This document shows, in pieces, positions 29,816-42,200 of a stretch of DNA of 64,000 nt. Each line of letters begins with the position of its first letter. The first letter of the stretch is position 1. The notes beneath the pieces were generated by a model that worked only from the letters and a program-made list of their open reading frames with translations, had not been told where the DNA came from and did no database searches. The stretch comes from Colius striatus. Its lineage: Eukaryota > Chordata > Aves > Coliiformes > Coliidae. The stretch is from positions 19,684,501 through 19,748,500 of the forward strand of contig NC_084761.1 of the NCBI RefSeq assembly GCF_028858725.1, in the 5' to 3' direction. A program made the position numbers and the translations under genes.

Positions 29816-32800
29816 CCAGTTCTCTAAAGAAAACGTAATCTATTTTCTCTCTCAAAAAGAAAACCGAAAAAAACGCACAAACTATAGGCAAGGCAGCATC
29901 CAAAGAAGACCAAGACAAAACCACAAATTTCAAAATCTTACTTCTAGGATTAACTTGACAGTCAAGACAAGCCAAAGTCCAAAACTCTCTGCAATCACAA
30001 CAGGACAGGACATAAAGCACATGAAGTAAAACTGAGATTAATCTCAGCTAAAGAATAAAACTAAAATATACACAGGAATAACGCCACAAACATGTCAAAT
30101 CCTTAATCAAAAGGATCTTTAAAGAAAAAAGCCCAAGTACCATACTCAAATAGCTTATAGTTTATGGACAGCCAAAATAATCTCAACCTGGCAATTCAGG
30201 CCATAAGACAGTACCAATAACTGTTTCCAAATACAGTTAGCCAGGAACCACACCTGAAGCAATGGTCTCAAAAACTTGTAGGCAAGACAGCGGGCAAATC
30301 TTGAAATACAAGTTTTGATCTTGGAGATAAGAAATCAGAACACTTATTTTAGGGTTGTCCACAATTTTTATTACAACATTCCAAATCTCTGAATTACAGT
30401 GTTAGCTGTGGCTGATGAAAGCCCCAGGGGAAGTCACTTTGATAATCAGGCCCAAAACCAAATGTCATGAATACTAAAGGGCACCAAGACTTGACACCTG
30501 TGCATGTTCGAAGCAGGAACCTCTCCAAAGAAACAAGTCTGAGCAATTTGGTGACCTTCATAACATGACAAATACTACAGCAATGGCACAAACATGGGAA
30601 TTTTACTTGGAAGACAATCTTAAAAGAACAAGGACCTCAGTTTCTGCAGATGAGACTTTTCTTCTTTTTGCTCCCCATGAGTAGATGATGAAAAAAAAAA
30701 AGTGATACAATCATCACTTTGTGAGAAAACAGAAGGAAGGAGCTTCATCATAATTTCTAATTTTGTTTTTAAAGAACATATTAAAAAGCAGATCCTAGCC
30801 AGCACATATTGTTATGAATACAGCAATAAGAAAAGTACATATGTTAACAAATTACGGGCATACCACAAAGAGCACTGAAAATGCCTCTAGGTACGAAATA
30901 TAATAATCTGTGACAAATCATTACACTACACCAGGTCTGTATGACACTAAATCTTTTCTCCATTGGAAGCTGTGCTATTTCTGGAAAGGCCACCCAAACC
31001 TTGCAGAAAACCTGAGAAAAGCAAGTCCACAATGATCACACCCAGACAATTCTTCCCTAACAACTTGAAACAGATTTTGGATTACACGCTCAAAGAGATG
31101 AGTACCGTCCACCTCTGTCCATATTTCAAGTGACAGTACCACTGATTTATGTCACAGAACCACAGTATTTTACATGATGTCTCAGCAGAGTTCTTCACCT
31201 GTCTCAGTATTATTTCTTTTTATTGTCTCTAAAGAGATCTCAATAGGGATAGCAGAGGTTTAATGAACAATTCAGGTCTCCAAGTCATTAAAAGGCAATA
31301 AAATAAAAAGGTAGGTACTCCTCACTATCAACATGGGTGCCATGAAACTATGTTTTAAAAAGTCTGAAATCTCCACAAGTCCCAGTTAGTACAGTACATC
31401 CTTAAAAGTCAAGGACCTGAGCCTTAGTGGGCCCCAAGGGTTTGGAAGTAAACGCACCAGTGAAATTTAAGCCAAAATCCAGGGCGCTGGCATCAACAAC
31501 TTAAATAGTCCAGACTTACAGGGAATGGTATCTCCTTGTTTTATCAGGCACTAACAGATGCCCCATAGATACGAAGACTCTATAAAAACTATTTTTCCAG
31601 TTGTCATCAGTATATACTCAAGAGCCAAAGAATAACTACTAAGAAAGAAAGACCTAACCACTCTTCTCACTTGAAGAGAATAAGCCATATTCTTAGATCA
31701 GCCCGAGCAGCCATTGGGAGAGTGTCTTAATGACAACTTACTGCTTGAGGCACTTGCAAACCTACTAGCCAGAAACAGAATACTGAAACTGAGAAGGCAA
31801 ATACAAGAAATCACGTAAATTTATCTGCTAGTATCTTTATGGTGCAGTCATACTGCTAAAGAAGACCCCTCCATCATGCGCACTGCTAAAAGCCATAAGC
31901 TACACACACAGGGTGACATGAACACCCACCCAATTACTGCTTGCCCACAATAATCCTGCCCACATCAAGTCGACATAACAATTATTTGACAAGATTTAAT
32001 TTCTACCCTACTCAATACTTTTTATTCCTGTGCTGCCAGAAAGGATTTGCAGTACTTTCTTGAACCAGGGAGAATCGGCAGCCATGTGATATACTTCACA
32101 GTAGACTCACAAGCTGAAGACTAAACAAAATATGGAATCTGTTCCAAGATTCCAAGTAAATACGGCTCAGGGGAAAGGGACTCAAGGGACTGGACTCCAG
32201 AACTGATGGAGTGTGCACATGTGCCAGTGCAACATCTTGTGCAACTTGAATTTGTATGACTCAAGTTCGTAACAACATAATACCTTAAGCCTACATGAGG
32301 GACAGGGTAAGCTTGTCACCGTTACCCTCAACAACCAGGTTCCTATCTTGAGTTATTTACATGGTCACTTCTTTCAAGAAAACAAAAACAATGGGAGAGT
32401 TAGCATAGAAAGGAATTATTTGGTATCTGCATGCAAAGATAAGCAAATGAACACAAGCAGGAACATATTTTTTTTTCTCCAAAAAGCAACACCAACTGCA
32501 ACTCCAGAGCACTGTTAAAACAAATTGTAACATTCACTTGACTTTCTGAGAACATCCCAGCTACATTCTGTTAGATTCAGGTACAAAATTATTACAGACT
32601 TTCCTTAGCTATACAAAACATCTTTTAAAGGCCTTGGTAACAAATGTCAGCTGTGACAAATAGAACAAGAAGTCAGCCTTTGCAATGAGATGAAAACATT
32701 AACGGGTAAAGGGATGAGACACAGCTCACATAAGAACAACCATACTGAAGTACTGGGGAACCAAGTGCTACAATAATTTCCCAAGTCGACACTGAATTAA

Positions 32801-35387
32801 TAGTGTGCAAATTCATTCAGCCTGTAACCATATTTATATATAAAACTTTATTTATTAAACTGTGTTTGTAACTTCAACCAAATAAATTTTAAAAACCTAC
32901 TCCAAGCTGTCACCCATCAGTTGCACAGCAAGGGAGAAGCAATTTGTTTCTGAAGAAGTACTGAAGGCTACTACATGCTGAGTAGTTAAAATGTTCACTG
33001 GCATGCATTTTGCTCAATAAGCAGCTCTCACATCAGAGAAACTTATTTTTCCTAAAATACATATAACCTTTCCCATTATTTCCCTTATCCTGTAGAAAAA
33101 AAAAAGAAGTTGTACTAATCATCTGTGGCAAGGCATTAAGTTACCTGAGGCAATGAATGAGGTATAGGATGGTATAGGCTTAAATTTAGTCTCCAGAGAA
33201 CAGACTTGGACACCAAGTCTTCAGTTGTGTCAAAAGAGGCAGTTCAAAGCCACCTTCACACTGCTTCAAGACTGGCCAACAGTGATGTTGCCTGGATGCT
33301 TCACCAATTCTACTTCAAAAACCCCAAAAGCTGAAGCAAGTTCTGAGAGAGGCTCAAGAAAAAGTCATCTCAACTTAAAGGTAATCTCCACCAAGACAAA
33401 CTTTTAAGCTTTGTGAGGGGTGTGCAGGTCTCACAATTTGGTTTACTAAGTGAAATTTTTTTGTTTATTGACAAGTAAATTTCACTCTGAACAATTCTTC
33501 CATAAAACACTTTGTCCATGCCTAAACACACACTAATGTCGAGCTATAGTTTTATGTAAACCTTCAATAGCATGGCTCGTTCTTAAACCCAAAAACCTGT
33601 AACTTCTAAGTCACTGGCTGGATTTCAATACTACTAAACTGAAAATAAAACTGGGCAAAATGCTCTTAAAAATCAGAAAGATGCTCCTCATGCCACAAGC
33701 ACACGAAGCAAAGTCAGTAGGGACACCATGATTCCTACACCACAGGAGTTGAGGGAAAACAAAAAGGAAGGGGAGAACATCTTTCCCAATCTTGGGCAGG
33801 TTTCTCCTAAACATAAATTATCACTTTTAAACTGCATTTCCTACCATAGGCATGCAAACAATGCTTTAAAGGGTGCCTGCTACCTCAATCCACACAAGCG
33901 AGTCTGAGACCCTACTGATGTAGCACACTGTGCAAGCAGCCACATCTTGAATAAAGCTAAAAGACCAAACTAAATGGCTTGTAGGTACTCCGTGGTAAAG
34001 TAGGCATTGATCACAATGAAAATATACTGAAAGACCAATCAAAAGTCCCAAACAACCCAGTCCAGTACTGAAATCACCTTCTCTCCTTCATGCTCTGTGA
34101 GGTAAGTGTTCAGATTCCAGCAAACCCATATAATCTACCAAAATCCCTTTGCTTCATCATCTACTAATCTGCTATAACCTAAATTGTCTGAGCCCCAAGA
34201 CACAGCATGCAGTTCTTCCCAATCAAAGTGTCCTGCAAGTTTGGGTTGGTTTGACTGGGTTTTTTTGAGAGGAGTATAATAGCATCCAGTATTTTAAGTG
34301 CAAGACTACTAAAGGGGACTATTCCCTGGGCAGTTAAGATGCACCACCTGGAAGAGCTAATACCAATATCAATAGCAACTGGAGCCAATGGCACCACCAG
34401 TTCTGGGAAACCCACTGCAGCTCCCTCTGTCATTATCAAACGCCAGGTCCAGTGCCTTTCTTCTGGTATCTCATTAGATTTACCTTTTAGGTTGACATTA
34501 ATACTTTCCCATGTTCTTGGAGTTGCAATGCAGTTCTTGGGTTGTCAAATGCTCTCAAAAGAAATGACATACAGTGTCACAACTGCTACAGTATGAAGAA
34601 CGACTCAAATTCACCACTGTGATTCGAGACATTCTGTTTCCCCATTGTATTTTCATCATTGCAATATATTCCTTAAGTGTGAAAATAGATATAATATTTA
34701 GAACTTCAGTTCAATAAACTAAAACATTTTATTTGTGAGGTCACCAGTGGTTCAGTGGACTGGATGGCCAGTACCTTCTGTTTTCTCTTAAGCTAGCTAC
34801 CACAGAAAAGATTTTATTCTGCTAATGAAAAAAAAAAATAAAAATCACATGATGCAGATGCTAATTCCACACAGCAAGCCCACATCTGCAAATAGGACTA
34901 TTACATGAACATTTCAAATGGTTTGCCAAGATTATGTCTCTTGCACCCAAGCTACCAGAGCCCACAATGTGAACGACTCCTTAAGAATGGAAATGCCTTC
35001 TTAGGGAAGGGATGTCTGTGTAGGCATACTTACAATCACAATGAAAAGGACATGCCTTGTCAACAACAAATTAAGTCCACAAGGTAAAGCTATATATTTT
35101 TGTCAGCAACACCACCTTCTCAGCCAGTTGGCAAACCCTATGCCCACCTGCAGTGCTATGATTGTACAGCTCTACTACCTTCAGGAACGCGGGCACACAC
35201 AGTGGTGTTTGCTCCATACTATTTGAAGTAGAGTCTGCTCCGCATCATGGAGTAGGACAGCACAGTCTACACTGTGGAGTAATCAGTTCTTGTAAGCTGG
35301 TCACTGATCTTCATTCTGCTACTATTCTCTAAACAAAACAAGAGAAAAAAACCCCACCAAACTGGGGTATATTAGAGACAGCAGATC

Positions 35388-35413
35388 TATATATGTGTGT
35401 GTATATATATAAA
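35388..35413. repeat. TA/TG simple repeat
   Basis: A short alternating purine-pyrimidine run (TATATATG, TGTGTGTATATATATA) in the G3BP2 first intron, about 25 bp. Confidence 0.85.
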
Positions 35414-36720
35414 TCCTTACTAAGAGAGGATATATCTTCCCTTATACTCCTCCATCTCACTGGAGGACAAAGAATACCGTGCTGGTTTTAAACACAAGGG
35501 TTGAGTATAAACAGCACCTGCACAAGAACTGCAAGGAAAAAAATATCTTACTCTGCTTCTCAACAGTTTGAAAATACCTTGAGTATCTTTACATTTCTTT
35601 CTGCAGGAAAGTAGAACACTTCTACATTGAATCTGAAATGCCTAGAAGATACAGATGACTTGCGAACTGCCAAACCATAAGGGAAGGCCACAGCAACAAA
35701 ACCTTCATGACCGACCAAGTCTTCCTGCACGAAAGCAAACAATGATCTTATACAGCCTCTTTCTTTGCTGCGTTAGCTCTCTCATGTAGGGCTGCTTGAC
35801 ACCAAGTTCAAGATGGAGGGTCACACAACTAGCCCAGGAATTTAAAACCTTTGTTGTGAGGATGTTCCTGTGCACCCACATTGGAACTGCAATGACCTCT
35901 ACTGTAGCCCTCCGAGGTTAAGGGGAGTAAAAGCCTGAGAACATACCAAGCCCAGCTCAGAAGACAAACGAGAGAAGCTCAGAGATGATCTACTCAGGGC
36001 AGCCAGATCTGCAGAATAAAAGGTACTCTGAACAACTTCAGCCATATTATGTGTGAAAACATAATAGCTCAAGCTCAAGTTGTGACTGGGGAAAGAGGAA
36101 GTGGAGGGCGAGGTCCGCAGAGCAAGGAGAGATCTTGCAGCCAGCGATGCCCCCAGAGTACCAGTTCGTGAGAGGAAAAAGGAGGGCTCGCTGGGCCGAG
36201 GACAGGCAGCTCGGGCTGCTCCTGCAGAACAAGCGGTGCTGAGCCAGTGGCATCCCGCACATGCCCAAGCTCAGATACCTCTAGAGGCCCCTGGAAGGCA
36301 ATGCAGGAGGTAAATCGGGGAGAGGCGAACGCAGGGCCGATCGCCGCAGCGAACATCCAGTAACGCAGGGCTCGAGGCGTTACGCCGGGAGCAGTGGGGT
36401 AAGGGGACACCTTCCCCAGGCTCTCCCCACCGCCCAGGGCGAGGCGGAAGAGGGATCGCCGGCGGGCGACACGACGCCAAGGTGACGGCGAACAAAAGCC
36501 CCCCCACCCCCCATCCGCGCCCCAGCCCGGCCCCGCCGCCCCCGCGCCGCCCCGGGCGAGGAGCCAGGCCGGGAGCCAGCAGCCGGGCCCGGCCGCGCCA
36601 GGCGGGGCGGGCGGCCAAGGGCAAGGCCGGGCGTGGGGCGCTGCCGCCTGGCGCGCGCCGCGACCGTTAAACTGGCCCCCCGCACGGCGGGGCCTACCCC
36701 CGGATCCCCCATCCCTCACC

Positions 36721-36990
36721 TAGGGACAAAGTCTCGGTGCACGGGGCCGAGGCACGTCCCCCCCCAGGACCTGCTTGGTGTCGGGTGAGGCGAGCGTGTC
36801 CCTCGGCGCGTCCCGCAGCGGGGGCAGGACGGGGCGAGCGGGGCGCGGCGGCGGCGATGTCACGGCCGTGCGGGGGAGGGGCGGCCGGAGCTCCCGTGAG
36901 CGCGTGCCTGTGCGTGCGTGCGTGCGCGCCTGCGCCGAGGGAGGGCGCGAGGAACGGGGCGGGACAAGCGGGACCGGGCGGGCGGGCGCG
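36721..36990 (-). other. G3BP2: Probable non-coding first exon of G3BP2
   Basis: On the minus strand a consensus donor, CTTTGTCCCTAG followed by GTGAGG, falls at 36721/36720 within the CpG island. This is the expected place for a 5'UTR exon joining the acceptor at 27868. The upstream limit (transcription start) is a guess from the island and motif positions. Other donors in the island could also be used. Confidence 0.45.
36910..36935. repeat. TGCG alternating purine-pyrimidine run
   Basis: GTGCGTGCGTGCGTGCGCGC is a strict purine-pyrimidine alternation of 20 bp with Z-DNA-forming character. It is followed by CTGCGCC and lies in the G3BP2 CpG island. Confidence 0.8.
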
Positions 36991-37051
36991 CGCCTGCCCC
37001 GCCCCCAGGGTGAGCGCTCGGCCGGGGGGCGGGTCCCGGGGGCGCTGTCCG

Positions 37052-37079
37052 CCAATCCCCGGCGCGGTGACGTCATTGG
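37052..37079. promoter_or_regulatory. CRE overlapping an inverted CCAAT box, with a second CCAAT box
   Basis: CCAAT lies at 37052-37056, a palindromic CRE TGACGTCA at 37068-37075, and an inverted CCAAT (ATTGG) at 37075-37079 shares its first base with the CRE. This combination is classical for CREB/ATF plus NF-Y housekeeping promoters. The opposed CCAAT boxes could act in both directions. Placement just upstream of the inferred G3BP2 exon 1 fits proximal promoter function. Confidence 0.6.
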
Positions 37080-37140
37080 AGCGCCCGCTTCCCGGCGCGG
37101 GCTGCGTGGCTGGCGGGTGCTATGGCGGGCAGGGCGTCTA

Positions 37141-38929
37141 GAGGTTGCGTTCACCGGGGAGACTTTCCCCTTCACTTCTCTTTAGCTCGGCTGCGTCTGA
37201 ACGAGACCAGCGTTTTCTTTCTGACGGAGTCTTCAGCAACCTAAGAAGTAAGGGGGGTGGTCAGCGTTGCCTGTCTCCCTGCAGAGCTTCTCACCGTTCG
37301 TAACTCAATGGGAAGTTCAGAGCTCCTCGCTGAAACGGGGAAAGCTTTAGACTTGTGCTGAGGGCTGAAATAATCACCGAGTGTGGGTCAAATATCCAGT
37401 AACTGCTTCTCAGTATGACGGAATCCGGACCTTGGGAGCGTGGTGCTTTCACAAGACCCTGCTGTGTCCCACTGACTTGCAAAAACTGGTAGAGCTGTGG
37501 CCACCAAACGGCTTTCTCAGAAGTTAATCTCGGCCTTTTCCTGGGCCTATTTATGTAAGGATTGAAAAAAATAATAAAGAATTCTATATGTTTATAGGAG
37601 AACCTAGTTTCGGTTGTTTTTTCTTTGGCAGTTGTTTCCACTCCTTATGCCCAACTGGAGCGTTTCTGATGCATGCTGAGATGTCTGCCTGGCCTAGGAA
37701 GGTGAGTGAATACCCAGACGCATCCCAGGGGAAGGGGGTATCCTTCCTAGCCCTTAGAGTGTACAAAGCCCTTGAACTTCAGACAAGATTTTTGTCATAA
37801 AGAAAAAAACCAGTCTCTGTGCTACTGGGCCAACGATGCAAGGGAAGAGATGGTTGCACTGAGATATTTTCTTCCAAGAGGGAGATACAGAGCAGGTGGG
37901 AGAGGAACTGGGGGCAGGGTGTTCAGTGTTGCCAAAACATGATGCAATTGCTCTGCATCATTGTTTTATTAGGTCGAGGGGTTTGCTGCATCCAAAAGCC
38001 TTGGTAGCTTCTCAAGGACTAGGGGTGCACAGGGCTTTGGTTTTGATGTTACAAGGAATGCAGTTAGAAACAAAACTGCTTGACAGAGACAGAGACCTAT
38101 TTTTTTTAAGGACTTTAGATGCTATTGTTGCTATAAAACTTGCAGTGATTGGATCTGCAGGAAACTGGAAATTGTACCGAACAAATATCCTCTTGGTAAC
38201 CATCAGAGGGGAACCATTGGGCTGGGGGGCAAATGAAGCACCTGTGGTGTTGGGACTGCTGCCTCTTGGCTAGTGTTCCATGGCAGGAATACAGAATGGG
38301 CTGCAGGGGCATCCTGTGAGGGGAAAGTTGGAGCCTAAAAGAAATTTAACTACTTTAATGCAGTTAGCTACATACTAATGATAATTCAGTATAAGCTGCT
38401 TTTTACGGAGTTGGTTCTGTTCCAAGAGAGTAATTCTCCCCTTCTGTTTGGGAGTTGGCATCACTTTTTTTGTTTTTTTTGGGTTTTACTTTTCCGTTGT
38501 AAGCAACTACAGTTTCTGTTTTCCGAGTCTCGGAGTTGTGAGGTTGTGCTGGACACCTTGAGCCCTATGATGCCAGGGGAGCCAGGTTACTGTGGCGTGC
38601 GGGGTTGAAATTTCAGGCAGGTTAATGCCCCAGGCCCCGGATCTGTTGTTAATTCTGAGCGAATAGGAAACAAAATCTGCTCGCTGATAGGGTAGTCAGA
38701 GCTGTTTCTTGCTTCACTTTTTATCCTAGTGAAAATGCAGGCGGATGTGAGGGTAGCCTACAACGGTGGCAGCCAGCTTTCTCAGTCGGACTTGGCGCGG
38801 GGCAAGGTTGAATCCCCATTGTGCGTCCTATCGTATTTTAGAAGCGCCATGAGGCTGATAACGATGGGAAGGACGGCTGCGGGCAACATGAAGTCGCAGT
38901 GGGACGAAAGGCAGCAGTGGGCTGGCGGG
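37141..38929. other. Spacer between the G3BP2 and USO1 promoters
   Basis: About 1.8 kb of ordinary composition between two CpG islands. I see no coding exon, CR1 tail or RNA gene. A divergent transcript from the G3BP2 promoter could cross it, but no splice pattern supports a specific gene. Confidence 0.6.
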
Positions 38930-39071
38930 CAGAGCGAGGCGATGGGGGTGTGCGGCGGTAGCGGGACGCAGATGCCCGCGCCCCGGTTCGAACGCAGGCT
39001 GCGCCGGTAGCAGCGGCCGCGCCCCGCCGGCCCTGCCCACGCGCGGAGGGGCGGGACTCCCGCCCGATGCG

Positions 39072-39091
39072 GCCACGTCGGCGCCACGTCG
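39072..39091 (+). promoter_or_regulatory. USO1: Tandem GCCACGTCG boxes (UPR/CREB3-type candidate)
   Basis: GCCACGTCG occurs at 39072-39080 and again at 39083-39091, 11 bp apart, about one helical turn. GCCACGTC is the core recognised by XBP1s, ATF6 and CREB3-family bZIP factors that control secretory-pathway genes. USO1 is such a gene, so the match is plausible, but the core is short and the island is GC-rich. Confidence 0.45.
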
Positions 39092-39195
39092 TGGCGCAGG
39101 CGCGGCGGCCGCTTCCGTCGTGGGGGTGGCGGGTGTGGGAGCGGTGGCGGGGTCCCGAGGCGCGGGGCGAGCTCCGCTGCCCGCGCCGAGCCGCC

Positions 39196-39261
39196 ATGAA
39201 CTTCTTGCGGGGCGTCATGGGCGGCCCCAGCGCCGGCCCGCAGCCCTCCGGCGCCGAGACG
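39196..39261 (+). CDS. USO1: USO1 exon 1 (start)
   Basis: Residues 1-22, MNFLRGVMGGPSAGPQPSGA then ET. Strong Kozak context, donor GTGAGC. Ends in phase 0 within the CpG island. Confidence 0.96.
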
Positions 39262-42200
39262 GTGAGCGGGGCGGGCGGCTGCTCGGCGGGGCCTAGCCGG
39301 CGGCGGGGAGCGGGGCGCCGCCCGGGACGCTGCCCCCGCCGGCGGCTTGTTGTCGGCAGGCCGGGACGGAGCGCGGCTGGGGCGCAGCGAACGGGGGGGC
39401 CGCTCCGGACTGCGCCCAGGGTGCCGGCCGGCGGCTCGCGAGAGGCGGCGTGGGGAAGCCGTGCCGTTTCCCCCCGCGCCGGGCGATGACAGCTTGTCCC
39501 GCGTGTCCGGGAGAGGGTCGGGCGGCCCCGCTGCCCGCCAGTGCCCGCGCGGGGGCAGACAGCAGCTCTCCTGCCCCTTCTGCGTGTCGCGGCCCGGCTC
39601 TGGGCCAGGGCAGGTGTGAGGAGCCCTCGGTGGCATCCCGCGGCCCTCCCCAGCGCGGCTGGGTGCTCGGGCCAGGGGGGTGTTGCTCAGGGGTTCCCGG
39701 GACTCCGCGCCTTGGGCTGCTGAGAGGAATGACAGTAAAGTGCGAGCGATTCACAACTCTCCCGTGTTGCACCTGAAACCAGCCTGTATTTTGTGGAGCA
39801 TTTTGGAGCCTGTTAATGTTATCATGGCACATTGTCTTTTATCACACATGCCCTGTACAACTCCAGATTCAGAAGCTGTGTGACCGAGTAGCTTCTTCCA
39901 CTTTGCTGGATGACCGGAGGGATGCTGTACGTGCTCTTAAATCATTATCCAAAGTAAGTACCCAGCTTCCTGAAGAGCCATGTGGATTTTAAATAATTTT
40001 GTGATCTCGGACTTTGAGCTAGACCATTAACTATTCTTTTTTTGTCCCCAATAGAAATACCGATTGGAGGTGGGCATACAGGCTATGGAACATCTCATCC
40101 ACGTCCTTCAGACAGACCGGTAAGTGCTGATCTCTGTCAGCCACTTCCAGCTGATAACCTGCCCCTTCTCTGCTGCTGAAATCAACAAATACAGACTTTC
40201 TTCCCAGTACCAGTAAAGCTAGGATGGGAGCTCGTTTTCTGACAGCTCTTCTGTCACCGTGGCCTTGAATGATGACAGACTTGATCAAAGCATATTCAGA
40301 GGTGAAAAGAACAGAATTCCAGGAATTTGGATGAGGGACAGAAAGATGTAGTTCTAGGTAGAGTAAAGGTGGTACCAAAGTGCATCCTAATTCTCAATGG
40401 TCAGGTTCTGCTCCTGTGGAAAGGTAAATCCAAAATGGCAATGGTAATTAAATCCAATATTTTAAATAACCCCAGTCAACCTGTTATTAGGAAAAAAGTG
40501 AGCTAGACAGAATTAAAAGGAAATTAATCAAGTCAGCAAATGTGTGTTTTCTCAAATGTGTCATCAAATGAACTGGTAGAATAATTATGTCACGGGGAAT
40601 AATGCAAGCATTTTCACTAGAGGGCTCAAGTAAATAGAAAAGCTGAACTCTGTGGCTACTGTTAATGCAGATAACACTAGTCTAAATACTTCATATGGAC
40701 TGGAGTGGAATATTTGTACAATGCAGCATTGAATTATCTTTGCTATCCATCCCTTTCTGCACTTGATCACATTGCTGTACCCGATACTACTCAAGTGTTG
40801 TCACTTGCAGCTTGTTTGCAGTGTTCTGATTTAGCCTTCAAATCCTTCACTGTCCTTGTGCTTACGTAGGCAAGTGTATTGTGGTGGTCACTAAGTCTGG
40901 ATTTGAACATAGCTGATAAACATACAAAAAATCTCCCTGTCATAAGGGCATGGACAAACTACTTGTGTGTGTGTACATGGGAAGCTTCTTCTAATGTCAA
41001 GACAAAGGAGGACTAGGAAAGCAGCAGTTTTTGGGAGGAGACATTATTATCATTCTCTTGACTGGGTAGTTAAAAATGGATGTGTGGCCTCTGTGCAACT
41101 TCTATGATGCAAGTAGTTGAAGGGAAGATTATGGGAGTAACTGTCACTAATGTGGAGGGGAAGCCTTTCAAAAATTAGGTCAAGGAGCCTGCTTTCATCC
41201 TCTTATCTGCTCTTGAGGCTAGATTTGAACTTTGAGAAGGGAGATAGGGCTCTCCTGATTTCCTTTTCTTTGAGGTGCTAACCCAAACCCTTTGGGGAAG
41301 GCTGTGCTTTTTGGGATCCAGTTGTTCCTTTGGAATTTGTGTGTGCAGAGTCTCTGTGTAGTTGTTTTGTGTGATTTGGCTGCAGGTCAAGAGAGACTAA
41401 ATACATCTCTGAGGTTTTTGGGCTTTCAGCTGAAAAAATGCTATCTCCCTCAGAATGTTACTAGGCAGATTCCCTGTTGCATGTTTCCTGGTGGATCAGC
41501 CCATGGGCTGGCCTACATGCTGTGGATCATTTGAGAGAGTTCTCATTGTAGTCCCGGTGTCTGATAAGTTCGGGTATGTGTTAGAGGTGGTGTGAGTGCA
41601 CTTTTTGCTCTCAGTGATGGTAGAGGTGAAGCTTTTGGGATGCTTTTAATTGTAGGAATACAAATGCAAGCCAGCTCATCCTGAGTAACCAATTGACAGT
41701 GATTTATAGGCTGAGCTGTCCCTGATTGCTGGTGTGACTGGCATGCTGAACTGAGAGGATGGTGGTGTGACAGAGGACAGTGCTGTTGTGCTGCCATCGC
41801 TGTTGCAGTGTATGCCTGTAGGTGTGGTCTCTGCCCCTTTCCAGTGCTTCCAGGAGCCCTGAAACTTCTTTCTGCACAAGTGGAAAATGCTTGTTTCCTC
41901 CTTCTTTCCTCTTTTTTTTTTTTTTTTGCACTGCAGCTGCTTAAGGAGATTTTTTAACAAGCAGCAGGGCACCTTTAGAGAAAGCAGAAGTTAGTGATTG
42001 ACTCAAGTTGTCTTCTCACTTGCCATTGTATTCATGTGACTTGCATGTCCTGGTCCTGTACACTGACTGTGTACAGATTATAAAAAGTCTGATTTGACTA
42101 GAAATGTGAAAGGACCAGGAACACAGAATACTGCAGTCAAAGTAGTGACTTTGTTTTCCTTTGTAGCTGAGCCTTAGGGAAATATGCTTTTTCAGTGATA

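Larger units (their letters stand above)
36300..37140. promoter_or_regulatory. G3BP2: CpG island, G3BP2 promoter
   Basis: About 0.8 kb of very GC-rich, CpG-dense DNA with many GC boxes, lying 5' of G3BP2 and about 2 kb from the separate USO1 island. It contains a TGCG alternating run, an NRF1-like GCGCCTGCGC (36926-36935), and a CRE with CCAAT boxes near 37052-37079. No TATA box is seen, which is usual for a housekeeping promoter. Confidence 0.75.
38930..39700. promoter_or_regulatory. USO1: CpG island, USO1 promoter and first exon
   Basis: A GC-rich, CpG-dense island surrounds the USO1 start codon at 39196. It has several GC boxes, tandem GCCACGTCG elements (39072-39091) and an ETS-type CGGAAGC (39111-39117, minus strand). 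There is no TATA box. The transcription start is probably between about 39090 and 39150. Confidence 0.8.

Noticed and set aside
36075-37185. Overlapping 110-214 codon frames in the G3BP2 promoter island
   Set aside because: Same GC-rich artefact; opposite strands are open at once and no known protein or splice continuity is present.
38782-39832. Frames of 126-284 codons antisense to USO1 exon 1
   Set aside because: They lie across the USO1 CpG island and are compositional shadows; the real coding exon is only 66 bp on the plus strand.
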